Assembly: GCA_963573305.1 (NCBI GenBank)
Contig: OY754330.1
Location: 7,688,001 to 7,752,000, forward strand
DNA: 64,000 nt
Reading direction: 5' to 3'
Source: Pyrrhosoma nymphula
Taxonomy: Eukaryota > Arthropoda > Insecta > Odonata > Coenagrionidae
In this document: positions 11,339-21,433 of the stretch, one piece after another
Position numbering within the stretch: position 1 is the first letter of the stretch
Layout: each line of letters opens with the position of its first letter
The notes under the pieces: model-generated
What the model was told of the DNA's origin: nothing
The model's input: only the letters and a program-made list of their open reading frames with translations
The model's database searches: none
Made by a program: the position numbers and the translations under genes

Positions 11339-12130
11339 AAAACTACAATGAACTCTTGGTTATCCGTGCTAATGATGGGGAGAGGATTCACGAATAGTCA
11401 GAAAGCATGGATAATCCAGACTTTCACTTTTATTTCCTATAATTTTCATTATATACTTAAATAAACAATGCACTATCATTTGCACGCATGGTCCGTTATT
11501 TTAGATTGTTTCATTGAGAGTTTTCTTCACCCGACCGCATATCTTTTTAGAAGTGATAATGTCATTATAGTCGTATTGCCTCTGCTCCATCTTCTGTAGC
11601 AAACCATCTACGAAGTTGAGCGCCTGGCTGTGACTCATGCGTTCACTGCTCCCCTCGCCTTCATCCCCGCCACTTCCACTCTCCCCACTCCCTTCCTCTC
11701 CCCCTTGTCCGATCGGGGCGTATAAAATATCGCTATCAGTCACATGCTGGAAGCCTGTATCACTTTCATTCATCTTTAGTCGTTCTTCTAAGTTCTCTGC
11801 ATCAACATTTATTGAATCATTTCATGGTTTTCACGAGACCCTCCAAGTTGGAATTGTTCACTTCAGTTTCCCTCGAAAATCGCCTTCAAGGTCAAACAAA
11901 AGTTTCCTCCAAGAACAAACAAGTGTAATACGTTTCACTGTGGACAAGGACTGTGACACACCATGAATTGCATTCAATATTATCATTTTCTTCCCAAAGT
12001 TCAATAAATTGTCAACTTCATTGGCTAGTGTCTTGAGAAGACAAACTTGGTAATTCCTTTTCATTGATAAAATGATGCCCGGATCCATTAGTTGAAGTAA
12101 GGAAGTTACTTTTAGGGGTAAAAACATAGT
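11339..12130 (-). pseudogene. Tigger/Jerky-type transposase relic
   Basis: On the - strand, MFLPLKVTSLLQLMDPGII matches the DDE block VMFLPPNVTSLLQPMDQGVI of Tigger transposases. It is followed by DAIHGVSQSLSTVKRITLV, then SWRKLLFDLEGDF, and then a C-terminal domain MSHSQALNFVDGLLQKMEQR (11501-11773). Beyond the stop, positions 11350-11415 read TTGGTTATCCGTGCTAATG, which resembles a Tigger terminal repeat (GGTTATCC). The copy has frameshifts, and no N-terminal HTH was recognised upstream. It is a TE relic in a LUBEL intron. Confidence 0.7.
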
Positions 12131-12933
12131 GACGATTACCTACTTCTTCTTAGAAGTAGTTAATGGTCACTATGCACTACACACTCTCCCTACGACTTCT
12201 TGGAAGTTCTCTTGACCGTCACAGGGTGCTTGCTCGTATTTCTGGGCCATTCTTTCGTCCATTTTCTTTTTCCTGCTGAGCCGCTCAGCTTGCGTCATCC
12301 TAGGCACCTTGGCCTTTGAAGTTACCCCTTCTCATTCTAAGTAAATGAGGGGGTCCATGATTATCCCTTAGATTGGCGATAGTGCTTCTGTAGGATTGTA
12401 TTACCCACAGCTGCTAGATTTATTGCCTCTAAGGCTTTCTTTACTGTTATTTTTTTCTCGATGAGTCTTTCTAATTGACGCTTCTGTCTTCTACTGCGCT
12501 TGGTATTTGAGTTTGATTTTCTTCATTTCCTCTCGCTCATTTTTTCACCCATGGCATACTGTTTCGACTTTGTCTTTGGAAATAATTGAAATGAGAATCT
12601 CATTGATAGAGACCTGCAAAAGGTGGGGTTTCTTTTATAGCCAACAGTGGTGTTATATTTTGCAAAAGCAGTGCTATTTTACCCTCCAATCGGTGTTATT
12701 TTCACAACAAAATATTTGATGTGAATTAAGTGCCCTCCTCCCAGCAAGCCCACCTGTCGGTAATAAATGTTGAATACCATTGGTTTTGGGAAAATTTAAA
12801 CAATTAACACCATGCTTTATTCACATTTTATATTTTTGTGTATTTCACATACCTAACATATAAATAGACAAATTACAGTTAAATTTCCATATTTTCGAGT
12901 GAAAATATTGCCAGTGTGGCCAAAATTTCTTCT
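12131..12933. other. Intronic DNA with unassigned coding-like fragments
   Basis: On the - strand, two short stretches look like old coding sequence: MTQAERLSRKKKMDERMAQK near 12300-12240, and KRSRRQKRQLERLIEKK followed by ALEAINLAA near 12500-12380. They are basic and helical, as in transposase or DNA-binding N termini, but I cannot assign a family. Confidence 0.3.
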
Positions 12934-13152
12934 TTAAGATTTTCTTCTCCTATTTGTTAGCACAGTGTTGTGGGAGGAAAGAAATCTCTCCGAGTCCACA
13001 TTTACAAAGGGGATCCAAATCGCTTCAAGGCACTTAAATGCAAATGATGGTTCAAACAATTTTAGTACCTGAATTTCTTTCATTATATCTACTGAACCCT
13101 GGAAATTTTGTTGCTGTAATATTCCACATAATTCCCCAAACCCCAACATCAA
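12934..13152 (-). pseudogene. hAT-like transposase C-terminal (dimerisation) relic
   Basis: The - strand frame contains IWIPFVNVDSERFLSSHNTV followed by LTNRRRKS. This matches the C-terminal hAT dimerisation motif (hydrophobic-P…(S/N)VD-ER-F-S…L…RR). It is a fragment only, with no BED finger or RNase H core found nearby. The domain call rests on the VDSERF…RRR pattern. Confidence 0.5.
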
Positions 13153-13766
13153 CTCTTCCGTCTCAATTGTCTCAAGGCCATGTATTATAATTGTAAGGGG
13201 TTGTTCAAGTTTTCATTCGGTTCACTGCTAAATTCAAGGACTCTTAATGAGTTTCCTGAATTTATTGCCAATGATAATGTTATAATTGTATGGAAAGTTG
13301 CACCTTGTGAATTTCACGTTAAACTACATAATATCATAACTACGAATTACGCAACTGCAGGGATGTGTAAAAGCACGGTGTCTTAATGCTACATTACGAC
13401 TGTTGACCAGGCCAATTTTCCTGTCTTCACCTTCTCAGGTTGGCCAGCGTTTACCAACATTCGGACACGTCCATGACACGCGCCCCTTGAAAGTAGGCGA
13501 CCACACTTCGCATTCCGTAACTTCCGTAATTTTTGTTGGCTTACATGACTCGGGGGCTGCCTGTTTAGCAAAATTTTGGCATGCTTTTTTCGCTCCTATT
13601 GTTCAAGTTCACAAAACATGATTGAAGAATATTATATCCGAGTAACATTTCTAAATAAAATTGTAGCAGAAAAAGCCATTTCAAAATATGTACTGCTTAA
13701 CTAAAAGTTTACAGTTGCAAGTTAAATGACAGAGACCGCCAAATTGAGGAAATTAATGTTGGAAAT

Positions 13767-13927
13767 ATATCAGGGATCTTTCGGGGTTTGCACCGGGTAG
13801 TTAGGTTCATGGCGGCCGACGTTTCGATGCTCGAGTCGAGCATCGAAACGTCGGTGGACCTAACTACCCGGTGCAAACCCCGAAAGATCCCTGATATAAA
13901 TCTTCGCCGGGCCTGAAATCATTCATC
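13767..13927. mobile_element. 161-bp foldback element with 12-bp target duplication
   Basis: The unit is flanked by the exact direct repeat AATGTTGGAAAT at 13755-13766 and 13928-13939. Within it, 13767-13834 and 13836-13901 are reverse complements, apart from a 4-6-nt insertion in the left arm near 13808-13816. They close on CGATGCTCGA-G-TCGAGCATCG. The right arm carries GAGTCGAGCATCGAAACGTC, the stem II/GAAAC half of a hammerhead-like motif typical of Penelope-type terminal repeats. A 12-bp duplication fits target-primed insertion. There is no coding capacity. It is probably a non-autonomous derivative of a Penelope-like element. Confidence 0.75.
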
Positions 13928-13990
13928 AATGTTGGAAATGTTGAAATTCGCAATTGAAATGTTGAAATTCACGATAATATACGAAATCAG

Positions 13991-14026
13991 GTTCTGATGA
14001 TGTCGCGAGGCGATGAAACCCAGGTC
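13991..14026 (+). ncRNA. Hammerhead-ribozyme-like motif
   Basis: GTTCTGATGA is followed by a stem-loop TCGC-GAG-GCGA and then TGAAACC-CA-GGTC. This has the conserved hammerhead core CUGAUGA, stem II, GAAAC, and a very short stem III (ACC/GGU) ending in GUC at the cleavage position. Short-stem-III hammerheads are known in Penelope-like elements, where they are thought to work as dimers. Shortly after it comes AATAAAATATATGTGGAAAACT, similar to the tail downstream of the same motif near 41600. Activity is not shown. Confidence 0.55.
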
Positions 14027-14039
14027 ATGAAGTAATAAA

Positions 14040-15360
14040 ATATATGTGGAAAACTAAGTTATTAATCATTTCGTCACTTACCTGCATAATTGTCAGGTCG
14101 TATCATTATGTATCCATACCATATTAACAGGCTTTCTTAGGATGTCTTTGATATTTCAGTGAATACCTAATTCTATCTCAATCTGCCATTCCTGATCCTT
14201 TCCATTCTGCCTTTGCCGAGCTTTACTTTCTATTTTGCTCATTGCATCTGGTAAACCTATTTACGTTTTACAGTATGCATTCTTGTGCTGAAGCTAGTTC
14301 AAAATACTCTTGCACCCAGAGGGTTAGTGATGGCAATGGAGGATTTGTAAACTGGAACTATATTGTAGAAAAGAATAAAAAATAAGGGTCTTCTAGCAGC
14401 CAATATTGCCCCAGTGACAGCTGGCACAGTGTAGTATGTCGGTGTAGAATGCAATGTAACGAACTAGAAATTTGGAATTGATTGACAGATTGCTATTAAC
14501 CGAATGGTCGACAGGATAAATAAAACAAACATGAAGGGGACTGTTGAGTTAGAAAAGATCAGGGCTGGGGCCATGTGAAAAGAAGTTTTGGTATGGAATT
14601 TTATGTGAACTGTTGTAGTTATATGGCTTATAATATTTTTAGTTAATGATTCACCCTATTGTTTGTATAATTACTTGGTCTGCAAAAATTAAAAGAGAGA
14701 AAGCATTTTTAAGTGTTTCTCAGAGGCCAAACCCCAAAAATTATTGCAGTTGGTGTCAGAAGTGGGATTCTCTGGTTTGGAATTGTGAACTAAGCTTTGA
14801 TAAAAAAATAATAAATAGAGAACATGACTGCCAATGAATAAAATCGGACTAAGAAATGAAAATAAAGTATTGAAACGAAGGTCTAAGCATCGTCATGGAG
14901 TATTTGATTAAATACATTTCAGAGTGAAAAGGTTACTTTTAGACAGTTTTTCATTACTTTGAATATATTACCAATGTTGTAGTACTGACAGGCATTGGAG
15001 GTTATCTGAAAATACAGCTGTTCTGTTGTATGTCTTATATTGATGAGAAAATTTAGCCCTTCCATTAAAATGTTCAATGCAGTCGGGGGCTGCTCAGTGT
15101 AACACAACAAATCTCTTCAGACAACTCATCAGATACTGTCGCAAACGTACGTCCTGGAAAAGCAGGTTAATGCTAATTGTAAGGCTTTCGGACTGATATT
15201 ATAGAACTCAACATACATTGCATTTTGTAGAGTAACAAGTATGCAAAATTCATTTCTGTATTTGAATATGTAAATTGTAAATATCAGAAAGCACATCTTT
15301 GTCACTCTTATGAAATAAGGATTTGGTGATGTCCTGAATTTTTACCTTACCATTATGGCA
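14040..15360 (+). other. LUBEL intron, nothing recognised
   Basis: AT-rich DNA with only short, unassignable open frames. I saw no repeat boundary, RNA gene or domain motif. Confidence 0.4.
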
Positions 15361-15368
15361 ATATATGC

Positions 15369-15735
15369 GGGCCTAGCCACGTTGAAACACCGGTTCCCAT
15401 CAGATCACCGAAGTTAAGCAACGTTGGGCCCAAATGGCATTGGCCCTCTTCCATATCTCGACCAGGCGTGGATGGAGAGGGGCGATACTCCCTCCAGAAC
15501 ATCGGTAGGCCAGAGGGAGATATACCCAGACCGGGAAGGTTAGAGGGAGGACTCCCTCCATTCCTGTTGGGGGTGGTCCCTCCTTCATACCTCTACCGTG
15601 GTGCACTTGTCCCCTGCCTGCAAGTGGTGGGCAGGTTAGATGTGGGTTGGCACTATGGACCTAAAAAGGGGTCTTAAGTGCCAGGGGGGATCCAGACGGC
15701 CCTCGCCCACTCAAACACAATCAAATCGATCGATG
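15369..15735 (+). repeat. 5S rRNA-derived SINE-like repeat
   Basis: Positions 15369-15432 resemble the first half of eukaryotic 5S rRNA: CCACGTTGAAACACCGGTTC, then AGATCACCGAAGTTAAGCAA, then CGTTGGGCCC. The match includes the internal-promoter A box region (AAGTTAAGCAACG). The resemblance then fades, and about 300 bp of unrelated GC-rich body follows, containing CTCCCTCC repeats. The unit ends near a short ATCGATCG tail at 15722-15735. A 5S head on an unrelated body is the structure of SINE3-type elements. It is not a working 5S gene, because the second half is missing. Confidence 0.6.
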
Positions 15736-16127
15736 GCAATGTATATGCTCAAAGGAAGATGGGAATGTGAATGTGGAGCAGTGGGCCTTCAGAAACAAAT
15801 TATGTAGAGGTAAAAAATTCTGTAAGCAGCTGCCCAAGCCAAAGTGAAAATTTTGAAAACGTCAATCAAATCATTTATTCAAAATTGACCCAATGTCTCT
15901 TCAGCAAATTCATTCCCCGTGGTTGAGGATTTGAAGTGGTGAAGACAAAAAAATATTTTGACTTCTTGCCATGTTTAATATTGACTGACTCGGATGGTTT
16001 CCCACACAGTGCACCTTATTGCCGGTGAGAGAAATTGCCCCGCGCCATCTCTCGGCGACATTTACAAGCTACTCTTGGGGGTGTTTGATTCATATAAACC
16101 CCCCGCCGATTCCAGTGTTTCTTACAA

Positions 16128-16204
16128 GACAAGATAGCTTAGTGGTCAGAGCATCCGGAGCGACATCGGAAGGTCCGTGGTACGATTCCCGGTCTAGTCG
16201 AATT
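16128..16204 (+). repeat. tRNA-like sequence (tRNA-derived SINE head)
   Basis: GATAGCTTAGTGGTCAGAGC resembles a tRNA A box, and GGTACGATTCCCGG resembles a B box, at roughly tRNA spacing. A T-run (ATTTTTTT) follows. The acceptor stem does not pair well, so this is more likely a tRNA-derived SINE or pseudogene than a tRNA gene. It ends 60 bp before the Tigger element. Confidence 0.5.
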
Positions 16205-16929
16205 TTTTTCACTTGGAATCGCCCATCATTCCATCTTCACACCACCATTGTGTTTTCACATTATGCAGTAAAACCCCGCTTTTACGTCCCCGGAATTTAC
16301 GTTTTCCCGTGATTTACAACATTTTCTCCCGGTCCCAAAAATGTTTGCATCATTATAATGTATTTTCGTCCCGCTATTTACACTTTCAAAACCCGTCATT
16401 TACGACATTTGAAGGCAAGAAAGATGGTGGCTGGCGCACTTCAACTGGCGACCCTTAGTGCGTGATTAATGTTAAATATGGATAAAATACATGCTTAAAC
16501 ATGATGAATGAATGATAATTTATTTGGTTTCCTTTAAAAACGCAATTATTCGTTTTGTGGTAGCACAGTACGTCGATAGCATTGCTGAAAAGTATATATG
16601 CCGAATATTGTAATGCTTGCGATCGGGATTCTCGAATTGGTACTAAGGAGCCATACCAGATAGAATTCTCTTCCCTGGCCGTACTAGCTGTTTAAACAGT
16701 ACATTTAAATTGTAGCGGATGCCATAAATATATTTAATTAGATAATATTTGGCCAACTATCGCTGTCATTGTGGTGAAAAGTTAAAATGTATGTTAGCTC
16801 TTGTTCTCGTACTTCGCAGCGATCTTTTTCTTATTTCTCGTAACTCCCGCACTAATGCCGTTCATTTTAGGTTTTTAGTTACTTCACCTTTAGTTTTATT
16901 TAATCTGCAATTACTTACGGCAATCGTGA

Positions 16930-17760
16930 GGAAACGTATTTTAAAATGGCAAACAAGCGTGCGAGATAATCGCTATCATTGGAAGAAAAAATCTACACTT
17001 TGCAAAGAGAATTGACTCTAATACGGGCACTCGCGTGTCCCTGACCGAAGACCTTGATATACCAGGTTCAACGTGGAACACAACTGTAAAAACCCGTAAA
17101 TGTATAGAGAAAAGTGCTAAGGACTGCGGCCCTATTGGTAAAAGGCGTAATTACATTAAATACTACAAGTACGATGAACTTGAAGAAATATTGAAGACAT
17201 TGTTTCAATCTTCCCCCGAAATAAAGCCGCATAACCGCTGCTAGAGGCGCTCGGCGCACTGTTGTCTTCAAAGAATCAAATGGATGTTTACACCATTTCA
17301 AAAGTCGATATAAATATTGTCTATAAAATCATTTTTGGTGAATCTAAAAGTGTACACTACATTGATCCTGAAACAGTTTCTCACTGGAAGTGCACAACTT
17401 TGCATAATTATGTTGATGGCTATGCCTATGCACTTAAAGATATTTTTTATGTGGACGAGACAGATCTTTTTTTTTAAATAATGCTACACAAGACCCTATA
17501 GACTTCAAAGGGGACCCTTAAGGGTCCCCTTTGAAGTCTATAGGGTCAGGGTCTAGGATGACAATTGTCATGGGGCCAAGCTCAGCAAAGGTCGCCTTAC
17601 TGTTTTATCAGGAGCTAATCCAGATGGCAGTGAGAGACTGAAGCCCTTTCGTTTTTAGAAGTCCAAAAATCGACGTTGCTTTAAAAATATCAAGAAAGAC
17701 CTTGGCTACAACCTATGCAGCCAAAACAAAGACATGGATGACATAGACAATTGTTGAAGA
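16930..17760 (+). pseudogene. Tigger/Jerky-type transposase pseudogene
   Basis: Family blocks occur in order but in shifting frames. An N-terminal HTH (VSLTEDLDIPGSTWN, about 17033-17080) is followed by RRNYIKYYKYDELEEILKTL (about 17140-17200), then ESNGCLHHFKSRYK (about 17270), ISGESKS-type sequence, DIFYVDETDLFF (17440-17475, holding the first catalytic Asp as VDET), and then GAKLSKGRLTVLSGANPDGS (about 17575-17640) and KPFRF. The order HTH, CENP-B HTH, DDE with VDETGLF matches Tigger/pogo transposases. At least four disruptions are visible, and the C-terminal third is missing before the right TIR. An exact 56-bp palindrome interrupts the DDE region. Confidence 0.75.
17492..17547. repeat. 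Exact 56-bp palindrome inside the Tigger DDE region
   Basis: GACCCTATAGACTTCAAAGG… is followed without a spacer by its exact reverse complement, with the centre at TT|AA (17519/17520). The left arm continues the transposase frame (DPIDFKGD). The right arm is therefore an inverted copy inserted into the gene, not part of the family sequence. Confidence 0.85.
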
Positions 17761-18212
17761 AAAAATTTATGCCCTTGATGCAAAGATATGTAGGTAGACA
17801 CCACCTCAAATCAAGTTAAGTTAAAAAATGAGAATACATTTATTTTTTGTTAACTTTTGTTTATTCATTTATTTATGTCTATTTGGTGACCCATCAATAT
17901 ATTAAACATCACCTGTCAATTTAAATAAAATTATTTAACATTAGGCTATGATTTTGCTTCTATTTCCTACAAATTACGATTTCCCTCGATTTACACTTTC
18001 CCGCGATTTACACTTTTTTCCTTCATCCCCGTCAAAAGTGTAAAAGAGAGGTTTTACTGTATGTGTTTCCTATCTTTCTTTCACCACCTGTTCGAACGAA
18101 ATATTTATTATTTACGCCTGTGAGCGGTTTGAGTGAATGAATGAATGGTTTTATATATATAAATATTATATATATAAAACCAAAAATTTTTATATATATA
18201 TAAAAAAACCAT

Positions 18213-18254
18213 TGAGCAGTTAGTATATATATATATATATATACTAACTGCTCA
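18213..18254. repeat. Exact 42-bp palindrome with TA core
   Basis: TGAGCAGTTAG, then (TA)n, then CTAACTGCTCA. Just upstream, 18146-18182 is another palindrome, GGTTTTATATATA…TATATAAAACC. Both are in a TA-rich stretch between the Tigger 3' end and the 210-bp palindrome. Confidence 0.8.
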
Positions 18255-18313
18255 TATATATATAGAGTTCGTGGAAAATCACACACGCGATAATATAAAT
18301 AAACTATGCCACA

Positions 18314-18523
18314 GGTGGGGCGGAATTAAATATAAACACATAAAAAAGAACACTCACACTATAAGTTGATATTTCGGTTGCTCTAGAACCTTTCTCAAAG
18401 ATAGATGGATACAAAATGCATTTTGTATCCATCTATCTTTGAGAAAGGTTCTAGAGCAACCGAAATATCAACTTATAGTGTGAGTGTTCTTTTTTATGTG
18501 TTTATATTTAATTCCGCCCCACC
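18314..18523. repeat. Exact 210-bp palindrome (foldback element)
   Basis: The arms are 18314-18418 and 18419-18523. By manual comparison every base pairs, with no spacer (centre AAAATG|CATTTT). The right arm reads TTTGAGAAAGGTTCTAGAGC, then AACCGAAATATCAAC. This resembles the diverged core, stem and CGAAA-TC layout of the hammerhead-like foldbacks at 39221 and 41560. It ends 39 bp before a LUBEL exon. Identical arms imply a recent origin, gene conversion, or an assembly artefact. Confidence 0.85.
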
Positions 18524-18562
18524 CACAATTTAATTATATTTAATATTCATGTTTATTTTCAG

Positions 18563-18731
18563 ATTGCATTACATTGAGTACCTTGTTGGTGTCATGAGAA
18601 GGGCTGGCCTTGATCCAGCACCAGCATTTGACCAGCATGAAGCCATTGCGGAGCTGAGGAGGAGGAATGTGCCTCCACCGGACAGACCTCAGGGAATGAC
18701 AGACACAGAGTATAGGAAACTGTGTGTAGAG
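18563..18731 (+). CDS. LUBEL: LUBEL/HOIP exon: LDD helical region
   Basis: This 169-nt exon runs from an acceptor TTATTTTCAG to the donor GTGAGA. Its first base completes an Arg codon from exon 10785-10966. It encodes LHYIEYLVGVMRRAGLDPAP and then FDQHEAIAELRRR, VPPPDRPQGMTDTEYRKL and CVE. This matches the LDD of HOIP (AHYKEYLVSLINAHSLDPA…, PAYQARLLQKL). The His after the exon border completes the CxxH zinc site. The family uses this region with RING2 to select Met1 linkage. The frame exits in phase 0, matching the final exon. Confidence 0.9.
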
Positions 18732-19770
18732 GTGAGACTTAGAGGGATATTTTTTATTAAAAATAGAAATGATTTATTTTTCTCTATAGGCTACGCACTG
18801 CACATCACAAAGGCAAGTGTATAGGACACGCCATATATACCAATATAAAACTTAAAAAAGGAACTTAGACATAGATACTCATTAATGCAGTTATGTCTTT
18901 TTCCTCTGGGTTTGCTAAAGTCAAATTATATAAAATAACTTATTTTTTTTAGTGAAATAATTGAAAAAAATTAATTGCTAAATATTTTATAGGGTACTTG
19001 GTAAATGGTTGTACGATATGATGCACATTCCACGTGGTCCCTTAGATGCCAAAGAAAAGTTAGCTTGTTCTTCATGTGGGTCATTACACCTCCTAGTACA
19101 TATTATGGGAGTGGGTTCATTCTAAACTCATCTATATAATTCTTTGCATGTGTTACTGAGAGATATTATATCACTCTCATTCATGTAGTAGTAGTAGTAT
19201 TTTTGTTTAATGTGCTTCGACGGCTAAGGTCATTTCGCAAATGCTGTCTGCCACGTGCAGACAGGGGCAACAGCACTCGGACGAATCGGAAGATCTACCC
19301 TCCAAACTCTAGCCAAACCCAGCAATGCATAACTTTGGTGACTGATCAAGAACCGGTGTTTCCATGGCGTGGCAGGCTGTTGCCCTCTCATACATTTAGA
19401 ACAAGCATATATTTAGATATATTTCATTACTAGTAATCCATATATTTCACAACCAGTAATTATTACGTTTGACATTCTTTTACTTGTAATGGTTACTTTT
19501 TAAAAATTATCATTTCTCTTTTAATCTTCTCCCAAAGTAATCATTACGTTGTTTAATTGTTACTCTCTGGGTAATTTGTAATCAGTCAGTGATAATGTTT
19601 CGAACATTGCCCCCTTCAGTGCGTTCTCAAGCCAGGTCTCCACGAGAAGCATTTTCTGTGCAACATTGTAATGCAATGCTGTTTCTGTTCAACGATTTTC
19701 AAGAGCTCTATACACATTCTGTTGTGCGCAACAATATGTATGGAATTTTGTACATACATCTGGTTGGATA
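18732..19770 (+). other. LUBEL intron, nothing firmly recognised
   Basis: A stretch at 19200-19400, after a (GTA)n run, is more GC-rich than its surroundings (GACGGCTAAGGTCATTTCGC) and may be a SINE-like repeat on the - strand with its simple tail at 19188-19200. I could not find A and B boxes. The rest is featureless AT-rich DNA. Confidence 0.3.
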
Positions 19771-21280
19771 TACAGTAAAACCCCCATACAACGAATTTGT
19801 TGGGACCAGAAAAATTACTTCGATGTAGGGGTTTTTCGATGTATGGAGGTGGTGTGCGGGTTGCGTCTCCAAAGGGGCATCCAAGTGTTCCGCGTGCTTT
19901 ACGATGCAAGTCGAGTAAATATCTCAATCTTGCTTTATTCACCATTAAAACCTTTCCTAGAGTGATAATAAACAATTTTTATTATTTACCATCAAATACC
20001 GTGGCTATCACCGTGTTATTTTCAACCTGCGTATTTCTAATTGAAATTATTGTTTTTTTCGTCGATTCTGCTCTACGCCTCATCGCTTTCTTTAGTTACG
20101 GTCTGAAAGTAAAGGAGCGCCAAAATTAATGCCTAAGGATTAGGTATATTTAAAGTGCTCCATAATTTTTCTGAGTATCTAGTCTATATTATTCTTAGAG
20201 TGCAATAATTTAAGTCAATATCAATTGGCAGTTTTATGCAGCAATTTTGCTTGAAAGAGCACATATTCCCATTTATACTTCCGAAATGAAACGCACTGTT
20301 GGAATCCCATTGAAATACCGGTAAATATCTATGTTCGTGACCAGAATATACCAGATATCGATAAACGATGATGGAATATAGGTGGGGCGAGTTAGTTACC
20401 ACGAGTAAAAACGTGGCAGTCGGCAATGCATTGAGGTCACAATGGCAATCTCAGATGATAATGCATTGACGATGCTGTTAACGCGTGTAAGAGTCGCACC
20501 CCTCTTTTTATGCGTCGAAGTTGAAGAAAAAAATTTGGGGCTTTTTTTCCTATTGCGAGGTGTTGCGGGACTAACTTCGAATTTTCGGCCATTATCAAAG
20601 CCGCTAGCGATATTCTCTTATAATTTACGCGGCATTTTCCATAGGCATGTATGGACCTCGGAGGCAAGTTTTCACTTGTAGCCTAGGCCCTACAATGCTT
20701 GCATTGTTTATTGTCCTTTGGAATGTGTGGAGTAATTGATATTCATTAAAACAAAACAAATCCGACCTCGCTACAATTCGTGTTTAGTTGGTAAATGCGG
20801 ACAGTCGCACCGAGCTCTGATTTATAAATCCGAATCCCCCCACCATTTTCCTAATGCACAAGTCATAGTCGCTGTAAGTCGCCTTTTAAAACGTGGTTAA
20901 CTTTTACAAATTATATTTTTCTGTAAACGATGACGAGTGGGAATGCAAACACGTTAAATTCAAAATACCCCAGCGTCAGCCGCGTAAAAAACGAACGATA
21001 AGGCGTAGATACGACATCAAAACTTGAAAAAAGTCAAACTTTGAAAGAAATCATAACTGTCTATGGAATTTAAAGCAGTTAATATTTCAATATGGTCCAA
21101 CAAAAATCTTCAATGAATGACAAAATAAAAAAAATCATGATTTAGGTACATACATAAAAACGGCTGACTTACTAGTGAGACGGGCATCGCAGTACGGTGG
21201 CACGCGCGTGCATGTCCTGTCACAGCTCGTAGATTTTCCCCGAAAAGACCTTCTTTCCCTATTGGTATGAATAGTGCAAC

Positions 21281-21433
21281 CTTATCCTTCCTCCATCTTC
21301 TAATGCACGATTCCGGCACATCATGCCTTAGTCCGGCAGCGTGGTTTCCTACATCCTCAGCGTCTTTGATGACTTAAAGCGCTTTAATTTTTTCAACTAC
21401 CGTGAAAGACCACAACTTTTTGCCCTTGTTCAT
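21281..21433 (-). pseudogene. pogo-like HTH (Psq/Brinker type) transposase N terminus
   Basis: The - strand frame from ATG at 21433 reads MNKGKKLWSFTVVEKIKAL, one stop, then VIKDAEDVGNHAAGLRHDVP and ESCIRRWRKDK. The pattern SFT…K…AL…N.AA…V.ES.IRRWRK is the HTH of pogo-like transposases and Brinker-type DNA-binding domains. It lies inside the TIRs of the 19773-24265 element and so supports that call. The DDE part downstream (towards 19.8 kb) was not recognised. Confidence 0.6.

Larger units (their letters stand above)
16266..18059 (+). mobile_element. Tigger/pogo-type DNA transposon with TIRs
   Basis: The 1794-bp element starts CAGTAAAACCCCGCTTTTAC and ends GAGAGGTTTTACTG. These are inverted termini of the Tigger/pogo type. 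The 3' end is followed by TA, while the 5' flank reads TG, probably a mutated TA duplication. Subterminal repeats (TTTACGtTTTCCCGtGATTTACA on the left and GATTTACACTTTCCCGCGATTTACAC on the right) are also inverted. Between them lies a broken transposase on the + strand. It sits in the LUBEL intron before exon 18563-18731. Confidence 0.8.

Noticed and set aside
15369..15490. A 5S rRNA gene
   Set aside because: Only the first half resembles 5S; the second half including the C-box region is absent.
16128..16204. A functional tRNA gene
   Set aside because: A and B boxes are present but the acceptor and anticodon stems do not pair convincingly. Two other loci (22600, 32050) have the same defect, so they are SINE-like.
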